Positions 1 through 5,293 of a stretch of DNA of 5,293 nucleotides are shown piece by piece. The DNA is from Verrucomicrobiales bacterium (lineage in GTDB: Bacteria > Verrucomicrobiota > Verrucomicrobiia > Limisphaerales > UBA1100): the NCBI GenBank assembly GCA_002724615.1, contig PBPF01000166.1:1-5293 (forward strand), given 5' to 3'. Every line of letters begins with the position of its first letter. The stretch's first letter is position 1. Made by a program: the position numbers and the translations under genes. A model generated the notes under the pieces. The model saw only the letters and a list, made by a program, of their open reading frames with translations. It had not been told where the DNA came from and ran no database searches.

Positions 1-144
1 CACCACCGCCTGCTGGACGTGTCGCACCACCGCCTGCTGGACGTGTCGCACCACCGCCTGCTGGACGTGTCGCACCGCCACCTGCTGGACGTGTCGCACC
101 ACCGCCTGCTGGACGTGTTGCACCGCCACCTACTGGACGTCCAC
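1..144. repeat. Tandem 24-bp repeat, about six units, within a coding region
   Basis: Six head-to-tail 24-base units begin at 1, 25, 49, 73, 97 and 121. Units 1-3 are identical. Unit 4 differs at two bases and unit 5 at one. Unit 6 is more diverged, especially over its last bases. The array may continue past the left edge. Read on the minus strand in the frame of the gene that contains it, each unit encodes the octapeptide TRPAGGGA. The differences among units 1-5 are all synonymous (GGC/GGT swaps, GCG/GCA), and only the diverged unit 6 changes residues (one is Ala to Val). This pattern fits a translated repeat that expanded recently by slippage or unequal crossing-over, not a non-coding satellite. 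Confidence 0.95.
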
Positions 145-385
145 CTCCAGCCTGAATTCCGCCACCTCGGTTATTGTTGGCAAAACCTCCACGATTGCCC
201 GAAAAGCCACCGCGGTTTCCACCCATGCCCATGTTGCTCATACCACCACCCATACCCATGCCGGCTCCGCCCATCATGGACTGACGCGAGGGCGAACAGG
301 GAGCATAAAGCGAGGGTGTGAAGTTGAGTGTCGCCATTATAGCAACACCCCAAAAGATGGGTTTCCAGAACATCTTCATGGGCAT
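1..385 (-). CDS. Secreted Gly-rich protein with TRPAGGGA repeats (5' part; C-terminus off the left edge)
   Basis: This minus-strand frame is open from an ATG at 385 to the left edge, 128 codons with no stop, so the C-terminus is missing. The N-terminus looks like a Sec signal peptide: a short basic stretch (MPMKMFWK), a hydrophobic core at about residues 9-22, and a possible cleavage site after SLYA (residue 28). A Met/Gly-rich segment follows (about 37-57), then two NRGGF motifs (about 57-70), then TRPAGGGA octapeptides to the edge. I do not recognise a family and assign no function. Low-complexity Gly/Pro/Arg composition suggests a flexible exported protein, perhaps a linker ahead of an unseen domain. 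The ATG at 385 is preferred because an AGG lies six bases upstream; in-frame ATGs at 379 and 373 are alternatives. The coding call rests on the synonymous-only variation between near-identical repeat units and on the signal peptide. The gene is divergent from ggt. Confidence 0.75.
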   Translation of the reverse strand, partial: MPMKMFWKPIFWGVAIMATLNFTPSLYAPCSPSRQSMMGGAGMGMGGGMSNMGMGGNRGGFSGNRGGFANNNRGGGIQAGGGRPVGGGATRPAGGGATRPAGGGATRPAGGGATRPAGGGATRPAGGG

Positions 386-419
386 ATTGTACCTGATTTT
401 CAAGGGCTGTAAAGCCGAG

Positions 420-463
420 AAATTACTGGATTATTCTCAAACTAATCGGATTTCCAGTAGTTT
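420..463. promoter_or_regulatory. Imperfect inverted repeat in the divergent intergenic region (operator-like)
   Basis: The arms AAATTACTGGA (420-430) and TCCAGTAGTTT (453-463) are reverse complements at ten of eleven positions, the exception being a T/G. Seven base pairs next to the 22-base centre are perfect. The repeat sits between the start of the Gly-rich protein gene (385, minus) and the ggt start (571, plus), and its right arm touches a weak promoter candidate for ggt. A dimeric regulator site or a leader hairpin would both fit. No regulator gene lies in the window. Confidence 0.35.
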
Positions 464-490
464 GCCTGTCTTCCAACAGTCTACCATAGT
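462..490 (+). promoter_or_regulatory. ggt: Weak sigma70-type promoter candidate for ggt
   Basis: TTGCCT (462-467) and CATAGT (485-490) are separated by 17 bases and match the -35 and -10 consensus at four positions each. Transcription would begin near 497, giving a leader of about 75 bases before the ATG at 571. The match is poor enough to arise by chance, and promoter consensus in this lineage is unknown. Confidence 0.2.
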
Positions 491-570
491 TTATGACACG
501 GCAACTGGTATCCACTGCAGCAATTGTAATCTCGCGTTGGAAAATCCGCTTTACCGCGCTAGCGTGGGGC

Positions 571-2220
571 ATGAAGAAAACTTTGGCCACTTTTCTGATT
601 GCCATTCTTCCACTACCCGCAGCTCAGCACGGCTCTGTAGCCACTGTTGACCCCTTGGCTACGGACGCTGCTATTGCTGCGATGAAGAAGGGTGGCAACG
701 CTATTGATGGGGCGGTGGCGGCGGGGCTGACGTTGGGGGTTGTGAATGGATATAACAGCGGGATTGGGGGCGGGTGCTTCATGGTTCTGCGTCTGGCAAA
801 TGGAAAGATTGTGGTCATTGATGGGCGGGAGATGGCGCCGGCGGGGGCGCGCCGAGATATGTTTTTGAAAGACGGCAAGCCGGATCCACGCGCGAGCAAG
901 GTGGGGGCACTGGCAAGCGGAGTGCCGGGAGCCTTGGCGGCTTACGAGTACGCAGCGCGCAAGCATGGAAAGCTGCCTTTCAAGTGGCACTTGGAAAATG
1001 CGGCGAAGATTGCAGAGGAAGGGTTCAAAATCCCCGCCGCCTATGCGGGACGCATCCGGGCGACAGCGAAGGACTTGCAACGCTTTGAGGCGGCTGCGGC
1101 GTTGTTGCTGCGTAATGGGAAGGCGAAGGCGGCGGGCGAGGTCTTGAAGCAACCGGACTTGGCGAGGACATATCGGGCCATCGCGCAGGAGGGCATCGGA
1201 TGGTTTTATGGCGGGCCGTTCGCGGTGGCGACCGAGCGATGGATGAAGGCGAATGGAGGCATCATGACAGCGACGGATTTCCGTAACTACAAGGTAAAGC
1301 TGCGTGCACCGGTGCGCACGAAGTACAAAGGACACGAGATTGTCGGCATGCCGCCGCCTAGTTCGGGCGGAATTCACGTGGGGCAGATACTGAACATCCT
1401 TGAGAATTTTCCCGTGCACGAAATGGAATCGGATTCGGCTGATTTCATTCACCTGCTGGCAGAGGCGATGAAGCTCGCGTTTGCTGACCGCGCGCATTGG
1501 CTGGGCGATGCTGACTTCGCGCCCGTGCCTCGCGGACTCATCGACAAGGCGTACGCCAAGCGGCTGGCCAGCCGCATTCGGATGGATCGCGCGGCGGAAG
1601 TGAAGGGTCACGACACACCGCCGCGTGCTGCGGAGGATTTGTTCAACAAACACACGACGCATTTTTCCGTGGCCGATGGCGCGGGCAACTGGGTGGCGTG
1701 CACGGCCACCATTAATACCAGTTTCGGCAGCAAGGTGGTCATCCCCGGCACTGGCGTGATCATGAACAACGAGATGGACGACTTTTCCATCGCGCCCGGT
1801 GTGCCTAATGCCTTTGGGCTGCTCGGCGCGGAAGCCAACGCCATCGCCCCCGGCAAACGCCCGCTCTCGAGTATGAGCCCGACGATTGTTTTAAGGGACG
1901 GACAGCCCATCCTTGCCGTGGGCGCCGCAGGCGGGCCGACCATCATCACGCAAACGCTGCTCGCCATAATTCACGTCATTGACTTTCAGCAGCCCATCGA
2001 TAAAGCACTCGCCCGTGCGCATTTTCATCATCAATGGCGTCCCAACGGCATTCGCATTGAGGCTAAGGTGGGCGAAAAGGTGCTGGCCGAGTTGAAGCGG
2101 CGCGGACATAAGCTGCAAGTTGTCCAGCGCATGGGGGCCACGCAGGCGGTCAGCCGGGTCAATGGCAAGTTTGAGGCGGCACACGACCCGCGCCTGAAAG
2201 GAAAAGCGGCGAGTTACTAG
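571..2220 (+). CDS. ggt: Gamma-glutamyltranspeptidase (glutathione hydrolase), periplasmic precursor
   Basis: A 549-residue Ntn hydrolase that removes or transfers the gamma-glutamyl group of glutathione and related compounds. The family cleaves itself into large and small subunits, exposing a catalytic Thr. Residues 1-18 form a signal peptide (MKKTL, hydrophobic core, cut after PAA), so the enzyme is exported. The autoprocessing motif TTHFSVAD begins at T362, giving a small subunit of 188 residues. Counted from that Thr, N382, D404, S433-S434 and G454-G455 fall at the same offsets as E. coli N411, D433, S462-S463 and G483-G484. R86 in DGREMAP matches the substrate-carboxylate Arg. The segment corresponding to the lid loop is retained (PGVPNAFGLLGAEANA). 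The frame stays open upstream to an ATG at 493, but that adds 26 residues ahead of a good signal peptide, so 571 is chosen despite a weak ribosome site. The next gene is convergent. Transferase and hydrolase activity cannot be told apart from sequence. Confidence 0.96.
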   Translation: MKKTLATFLIAILPLPAAQHGSVATVDPLATDAAIAAMKKGGNAIDGAVAAGLTLGVVNGYNSGIGGGCFMVLRLANGKIVVIDGREMAPAGARRDMFLKDGKPDPRASKVGALASGVPGALAAYEYAARKHGKLPFKWHLENAAKIAEEGFKIPAAYAGRIRATAKDLQRFEAAAALLLRNGKAKAAGEVLKQPDLARTYRAIAQEGIGWFYGGPFAVATERWMKANGGIMTATDFRNYKVKLRAPVRTKYKGHEIVGMPPPSSGGIHVGQILNILENFPVHEMESDSADFIHLLAEAMKLAFADRAHWLGDADFAPVPRGLIDKAYAKRLASRIRMDRAAEVKGHDTPPRAAEDLFNKHTTHFSVADGAGNWVACTATINTSFGSKVVIPGTGVIMNNEMDDFSIAPGVPNAFGLLGAEANAIAPGKRPLSSMSPTIVLRDGQPILAVGAAGGPTIITQTLLAIIHVIDFQQPIDKALARAHFHHQWRPNGIRIEAKVGEKVLAELKRRGHKLQVVQRMGATQAVSRVNGKFEAAHDPRLKGKAASY

Positions 2221-2225
2221 ATGCA

Positions 2226-2242
2226 CAGGGGTGTTATCCCTG
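2226..2242. other. Small hairpin in the convergent gap
   Basis: CAGGG (2226-2230) pairs with CCCTG (2238-2242) around a seven-base loop, six bases after the ggt stop and between two converging genes. The location suits a shared terminator. However, the stem is only five base pairs and no T-run follows on either strand, so a canonical intrinsic terminator is not supported. Nothing else stands out in 2221-2280. Confidence 0.2.
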
Positions 2243-2280
2243 CAGGAACAAAAATACTTCTACTGCCCAACGGAAAACAG

Positions 2281-3267
2281 TCACGCCGCGAGAGCGATGA
2301 TTTTTCCGATGAGTTGGGGGTAATCGAGCCCACTCTTTTTCGCGGACATGGCAAAGTCCTCGTCCTTGGCGAGCATGGGATTGGGGTTGGCCTCAAGGAA
2401 GACGAGGTCGCCATCGGACGCGGCGCGCAGGTCGAGGCGTGCGTAGCCTTTTAAATTGAGCAGGCGGTAGATTTCCTTGGCGGCGGTGGCGAGGCGCCGT
2501 TGCAGGGGGGCATCGGCCGTGGGCAGGTGGCGATTGCGGATGCCCCAGCGGCGACGGTAACTGTTATCCCACTTGACCTTGTAGCTGGCAAAGCGCGCGC
2601 GGGAGGGCACATCCTTGCGCCAAGTCATCTCGCGCGCGGGAAAGCACTTCAGCCGGTCATTGCCCAGCACGCTGACGTACAGTTCGCGTCCCTCAACAAA
2701 CTCCTCCACGATAGCATCCTGCTCAAAGCGCTCATGCACGTGGCACACTCGGTTCACCAGTTCTTCGGGCGTATTGACGACGCTCTTGAGGCTGATGCCT
2801 TGGCTGGCCTCTTCGCGAGTGGGCTTGACGATGAGGGGGTAATCCAGTTCCGGCGGCAACTTGATGAGCCGTCCCGGCGGTTGCACGGCAAAGTGCGGCA
2901 CGCGAATGTCGTGATAGCTTAAAATCTTTTTCGCGATGGTCTTGTCCTTACTGAGGCTAATGCCGGCAGAACCGCAGCCGGTGAGTGGGATGCCTTGCAA
3001 CTCGAGGAAGGAAGTAATGCGCGCCTCGTTGCCCAGCGAGCTGGCAAACTCCTCCACCATGTTGAAGATCACATCAGGCCGGAAGCGCCCGATCATCTCG
3101 CGGATCAACCCAGTGTCGTTATGCACGCCGAGCACCGCGAACGGGTAACCGAGCACCTTTAGTGCATGCAGCACATGCCGCTCGGTCTTCCAGTCGGGCG
3201 ACTTTAAATCCTCCGTGTAATCGTCGTCCAGCGACGTCGGCTCGCCGACATCAAACAGGACGAGCAC
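2281..3267 (-). CDS. D-Ala-D-Ala-ligase-like ATP-grasp ligase, substrate unknown
   Basis: A cytoplasmic protein of 328 residues from the GTG at 3267. ATP-grasp ligases activate a carboxylate as an acyl-phosphate and join it to an amine. An N-terminal Ddl-type domain holds IFNMVEE (67-73) and GIPLTGCGSAGISLSKDK (92-109). The ATP-grasp region has YPLIVKPTREEASQGIS (143-159, K148 as the likely nucleotide Lys), IVEEFVEGRE (186-195), a loop FASYKVKWDNSYRRRWGI (226-243) and metal-site residues D279, E292 and N294 in RLDL and FLEANPNP. Length fits the Ddl family. The C-terminal signature is LEANPNPML and not the NTxPG type of true Ddl, so D-alanyl-D-alanine is doubtful as product; another amino-acid or peptide ligation is likelier. 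The upstream metallopeptidase gene ends 40 bases before this GTG, so co-transcription is likely. A CTG at 3285, in frame and nine bases after a strong ribosome site, may be the real start, giving 334 residues. Confidence 0.88.
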   Translation of the reverse strand: MLVLFDVGEPTSLDDDYTEDLKSPDWKTERHVLHALKVLGYPFAVLGVHNDTGLIREMIGRFRPDVIFNMVEEFASSLGNEARITSFLELQGIPLTGCGSAGISLSKDKTIAKKILSYHDIRVPHFAVQPPGRLIKLPPELDYPLIVKPTREEASQGISLKSVVNTPEELVNRVCHVHERFEQDAIVEEFVEGRELYVSVLGNDRLKCFPAREMTWRKDVPSRARFASYKVKWDNSYRRRWGIRNRHLPTADAPLQRRLATAAKEIYRLLNLKGYARLDLRAASDGDLVFLEANPNPMLAKDEDFAMSAKKSGLDYPQLIGKIIALAA

Positions 3268-3290
3268 CTTGGGCTTGTCCGCCAGTTGAA

Positions 3291-3303
3291 TCCACCTCCT
3301 TCC
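3291..3303 (-). promoter_or_regulatory. Strong Shine-Dalgarno site ahead of the ATP-grasp gene
   Basis: The minus strand reads GGAAGGAGGTGGA here, a near-perfect anti-16S match just after the stop of the metallopeptidase gene (3310-3308). No in-frame ATG, GTG or TTG follows at normal distance. The in-frame CTG at 3285 is nine bases after GGAGG, while the GTG at 3267 is 27 bases away. It is the clearest ribosome site in the window and argues for initiation at the CTG. Confidence 0.65.
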
Positions 3304-3307
3304 GCGC

Positions 3308-4333
3308 CTAGCGCGCGTGCTTGAACCGTCCGGTGAACCGGTGGTTCATCACTAGGGCCGTTATAAAGGAGGACAGCGACAAAGGCAATTCTGAATCCGC
3401 TGGGTCGGCCGCCAATCCCAACTCGCCAGCACGTTCCGTCAGGTCACCCAGCAACTCATTCACGCGGTACTTGGGTTCTTGCGTCCAGTGACAGACGTGG
3501 TTGACAATTTTACGGCGGTTCTGTCGCAGAAATCCCGCCGCCGCCACGCGCCCGTTTGCTGAAGCCTCGGGGAACAACTTCCGCAAGTCGCGGTCATAAA
3601 AATCCGGGAACGACTCCGCAAACTCCCGCCGTTTGCGCGTGTAGTAAGTCTTCAGCTTCTTGTTCAGTCCGTTGTACTCGCCCACACGCAGCCGCGGCGG
3701 AGCCACAGGTGGCTTGCCCTCCAACGAACGCATCAACTCGTCCACGTACTCCAGCTTGCGCAACGCCGGCCAGCCACGGTATTGCTCGTGCCATTCCTCG
3801 CCCGGTGCCAGCCACACCGCGAATGTCTCCGCCCAGTCCTCATCAGGGTGCGCCTGCGCGTACCAGTCATCCAGATGAATCACAAACGACCGGCTGTGTT
3901 GCCGCGGCCGATATGTCTCCGGGTATTCCTGCGATGCCAGCCCAAAATGTTGCTGCCACTTCCGCCGTCGTTGCAGTCGGTAGGCGTATGAAAACGCATG
4001 GCCCGCCTCATGTCGCAGCAGCCGCATACATTCCTCCCGCGTGCCACCTTCCACCTCAAGGATCAACTTGCGCTCGAGCCGCCGCAACCGCTCGTCGCAC
4101 AGGTAAAACGGCACGAAGATTGCCCCAATATCCTCCGGGCAAAACCACTCGTCGCCCACGTGCACCGGAGGCTGAAACACCAGCCCGCGTGCTGCAATCT
4201 CCTCCCGCAACTGCCCCACGCACCCCGCCAGCGGCGTTCCCTCCAGTCGCAGTCCCAAGGTGCAAATGCGCTGCTCCAGCAGCGCCTCATCCTCCAGCAA
4301 ACGCCAGTCCGCCTGTTGTTCGTGCATCACCAT
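3308..4333 (-). CDS. Putative zinc-dependent metallopeptidase (HEAGH / EDWAET)
   Basis: A protein of 341 residues with no signal peptide or membrane segment, so probably cytoplasmic. LRHEAGH at 106-112 is a zincin HExxH site: H108 and H112 as zinc ligands and E109 as catalytic base. About 50 residues on, WYAQAHPDEDWAETFAVWL (157-175) offers an acidic third ligand, most likely E169. The HExxH plus WAETFA order recalls the bacterial 'putative zinc-binding metallopeptidase' group (Pfam Peptidase_Mx-like, from memory), but the N-terminal zinc ribbon seen in some members is absent. Residues 50-105 contain a Trp/Pro/aromatic segment and LEVEGGTREECMRLL leading into the site. The C-terminal 130 residues are basic and unrecognised. 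Substrate is unknown. The ATG at 4333 has no visible ribosome site (CCGCCCCC precedes it); the ATG at 4327 is an alternative. It lies 47 bases after the membrane-protein gene and just before the ATP-grasp ligase, which suggests a peptide-processing partner of that enzyme. Confidence 0.82.
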   Translation of the reverse strand: MVMHEQQADWRLLEDEALLEQRICTLGLRLEGTPLAGCVGQLREEIAARGLVFQPPVHVGDEWFCPEDIGAIFVPFYLCDERLRRLERKLILEVEGGTREECMRLLRHEAGHAFSYAYRLQRRRKWQQHFGLASQEYPETYRPRQHSRSFVIHLDDWYAQAHPDEDWAETFAVWLAPGEEWHEQYRGWPALRKLEYVDELMRSLEGKPPVAPPRLRVGEYNGLNKKLKTYYTRKRREFAESFPDFYDRDLRKLFPEASANGRVAAAGFLRQNRRKIVNHVCHWTQEPKYRVNELLGDLTERAGELGLAADPADSELPLSLSSFITALVMNHRFTGRFKHAR

Positions 4334-4380
4334 GGGGGCGGGCCGTTGTAGGCCGACGGAAGAGCTTGGAAAAGGAAAAA

Positions 4381-5079
4381 TTAAACCTCCAGTCGATCAC
4401 TCTCAGGAGAGACACCCTCTTTCTGGTTACTCCCCCCAAAGACCCACTGTCGTCCTGCCCAGAGCCCAACAGGAATAGCCGCGCTCAAGGCCAGCACCAA
4501 CCACGGATTCTCCTTCGCCCATTCAGTCGCGCCGAGGAAGGAATACGTGAAAGACAATGGCACCACACCGCAAAGCAGCGCGGCGAAATATTCCCGCGGC
4601 GGCATGCGCACCAGCCCTGCAAAGCAACTGAGCAGTTCCGGCAGAATAATCATCCAGCGCGACACCACGATCACCCATCCGCCAGACCGCGCGAAGAACG
4701 CCCGACCTAATTCCAGGCCTCTTTGCCCAATGAGAAACCGCGCTGCTCGTTCATTCAGGAACCGGCACAGCACATACCCCGTCGTCCCCGCGCAGAACGT
4801 CCCCAGCGCGCCGATCAAACCGCCCAGCCATGGCCCATACGCCATCCCCAGTGAAGTCAGCACCGCTGTCGCCGGGATAGGCAGGAACACATCCAGCGTC
4901 AGCAACCCCACCACGAATGCCCAATCCCACTGTTCTGGCGTGGTGCCATCCCGTCCCGTCAACAAATCCTCAAAAAACCCGCCCCATAGAAAGAACGCCC
5001 CCACCATTAATCCCATCGCCACTAGACCTGTGATGAAAACGCGCACGGCCGATAACCTTGACCACAAAGAGGCTCCCAA
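4381..5079 (-). CDS. VTT-domain (DedA / TVP38-TMEM64-like, SNARE-associated) inner-membrane protein
   Basis: An integral membrane protein of up to 232 residues. Likely membrane segments are at about 14-34, 52-75, 82-106, 133-155, 163-182 and 192-208. The VTT core runs from about 55 to 185: FLPIPATAVLTSLGMAYGP (65-83), a Gly-rich stretch GGLIGALGTFCAGTTGY (86-102), then SRWMIILPELLSCFAG (140-155) and GVVPLSFTYSFLG (171-183). Family members act in membrane homeostasis, and several bacterial ones carry polyprenyl-phosphate or phospholipids across the bilayer; the role here is inferred only. The LPGD/LPGE acid of classical DedA proteins is absent (LPIPA), and by eye only one of the two conserved Arg residues (R141) is kept, so this is a divergent branch. 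The TTG at 5079 directly follows an in-frame stop. A TTG at 5067, five bases after GGGAG, and a GTG at 5046 after AAGG are credible starts too. It is first in the three-gene minus-strand set. Confidence 0.8.
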   Translation of the reverse strand: MGASLWSRLSAVRVFITGLVAMGLMVGAFFLWGGFFEDLLTGRDGTTPEQWDWAFVVGLLTLDVFLPIPATAVLTSLGMAYGPWLGGLIGALGTFCAGTTGYVLCRFLNERAARFLIGQRGLELGRAFFARSGGWVIVVSRWMIILPELLSCFAGLVRMPPREYFAALLCGVVPLSFTYSFLGATEWAKENPWLVLALSAAIPVGLWAGRQWVFGGSNQKEGVSPESDRLEV

Positions 5080-5158
5080 TCAACTCAGTGGCAACAAGTT
5101 TTCGTCCTATGTCAAAAACCCTGAAATCCCCTCAAGGAGCCTGACATTGTTGATAGAG

Positions 5159-5188
5159 AGTACACCAAGTACGCAAAATGTTTTTCAA
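5159..5188 (-). promoter_or_regulatory. Weak promoter candidate for the minus-strand operon
   Basis: On the minus strand TTGAAA (5188-5183) and TGTACT (5164-5159) are separated by 18 bases, placing a start near 5152 and a leader of about 75 bases before the membrane-protein gene. A perfect TTGACA at 5115-5110 is nearer the gene but lacks a recognisable -10 box. Neither is convincing alone. The rest of 5080-5293 shows no gene, only short frames and an AT-rich stretch. Confidence 0.2.
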
Positions 5189-5293
5189 AGACCACGGGAA
5201 ATTAGCAGAAGACGGGTAAAGCATGTAAACCGCAAAGAGCGGCGGCAATCAAGTAGTTCGCGAGGCAGGGAGGTAAAAAAACGGAAACTACTG

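Noticed and set aside
19..321. Plus-strand 100-residue frame with SHHRLLDV repeats
   Set aside because: It is the antisense of the Gly-rich gene. Differences between repeat units are synonymous only in the minus-strand frame, and the plus frame has no ribosome site or sensible composition.
493..570. 26-residue N-terminal extension of GGT from the ATG at 493
   Set aside because: The extension would place a hydrophilic stretch ahead of a normal signal peptide that begins MKKTL at 571. It has no family similarity, and it would overlap the promoter region.
613..1662. Minus-strand 349-residue frame opposite ggt
   Set aside because: It is rich in Arg, His and Cys with no motif, and lies wholly opposite a clear GGT whose catalytic residues are all conserved. 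It is a GC-driven shadow frame.
2221..2454. Plus-strand 77-residue frame starting directly after the ggt stop
   Set aside because: Only its first 60 bases are free of the ATP-grasp gene. The remainder is antisense to that protein's C-terminus, and there is no ribosome site.
2500..2922. Plus-strand 140-residue frame opposite the ATP-grasp gene
   Set aside because: It overlaps the conserved ATP-grasp motifs on the other strand and shows no domain or ribosome site of its own.
4334..4380. GGCC...GGCC dyad in the spacer before the metallopeptidase
   Set aside because: The stem is four base pairs and the T-run lies before it and not after it in the direction of transcription, so neither a terminator nor a riboswitch is supported.
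3556..4710. Plus-strand 384-residue frame across the metallopeptidase and membrane-protein genes
   Set aside because: The composition is dominated by Pro, Ala, Thr and Arg, as expected from antisense of GC-rich codons. It crosses two well-supported genes and their spacer and has no recognisable domain.
5205..5250. Extragenic stretch with AAACCGCAAAGAGCG, reminiscent of short dispersed intergenic repeats in some bacteria
   Set aside because: Only one copy is visible and no second copy or clear dyad occurs in the window, so a repeat family cannot be supported without a genome-wide search.
5185..5292. Minus-strand frames open from the right edge (to TGA at 5185-5187 and to TAA at 5202-5204) as the tail of an incoming gene
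   Set aside because: Two different frames are open for only about 35 and 29 codons, which is expected by chance, and neither shows a recognisable C-terminus. A flanking sequence would decide.

Overview
The window is bacterial chromosomal DNA with tight gene packing, moderately high GC and AUG/GUG/UUG starts. It holds one partial gene, four complete protein-coding genes and no RNA gene, mobile element or CRISPR array that I can see. The mix (periplasmic gamma-glutamyltransferase, a Ddl-like ATP-grasp ligase beside a zincin-type metallopeptidase, a VTT/DedA-type membrane protein and a secreted Gly-rich repeat protein), together with poor Shine-Dalgarno sites on most genes, would fit a Gram-negative of the Verrucomicrobia/Planctomycetes kind. 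That placement is an impression and not proof.

Layout. Positions 1-385 (minus strand) hold the 5' part of a secreted Gly-rich protein that runs off the left edge in an octapeptide repeat (24-bp units, 1-144). Positions 386-570 are a divergent intergenic region with an 11-bp imperfect inverted repeat (420-463) and a weak promoter candidate. Positions 571-2220 (plus) hold a complete gamma-glutamyltranspeptidase with signal peptide, catalytic Thr and every active-site residue in register with the E. coli enzyme. A 60-base convergent gap with a weak hairpin follows.

Positions 2281-5079 (minus) hold a three-gene set transcribed right to left: a VTT/DedA-type membrane protein (5079-4381), a putative zinc metallopeptidase with HEAGH and EDWAET motifs (4333-3308) and a D-Ala-D-Ala-ligase-like ATP-grasp enzyme (3267-2281). 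Gaps of about 47 and 40 bases (22 if translation starts at an in-frame CTG) suggest one operon. Positions 5080-5293 lie upstream of it and hold a weak promoter candidate and no supportable gene.

How they may work together: the ATP-grasp protein and the metallopeptidase look like a functional pair, an ATP-driven amide/peptide ligase with a cytoplasmic peptidase. This is the least explained and most interesting part of the window. The ligase has lost the usual Ddl C-terminal signature (LEANPNP in place of the NTxPG type), so its product is probably not D-Ala-D-Ala. The GGT faces the set convergently and is most simply an independent glutathione or gamma-glutamyl salvage enzyme.
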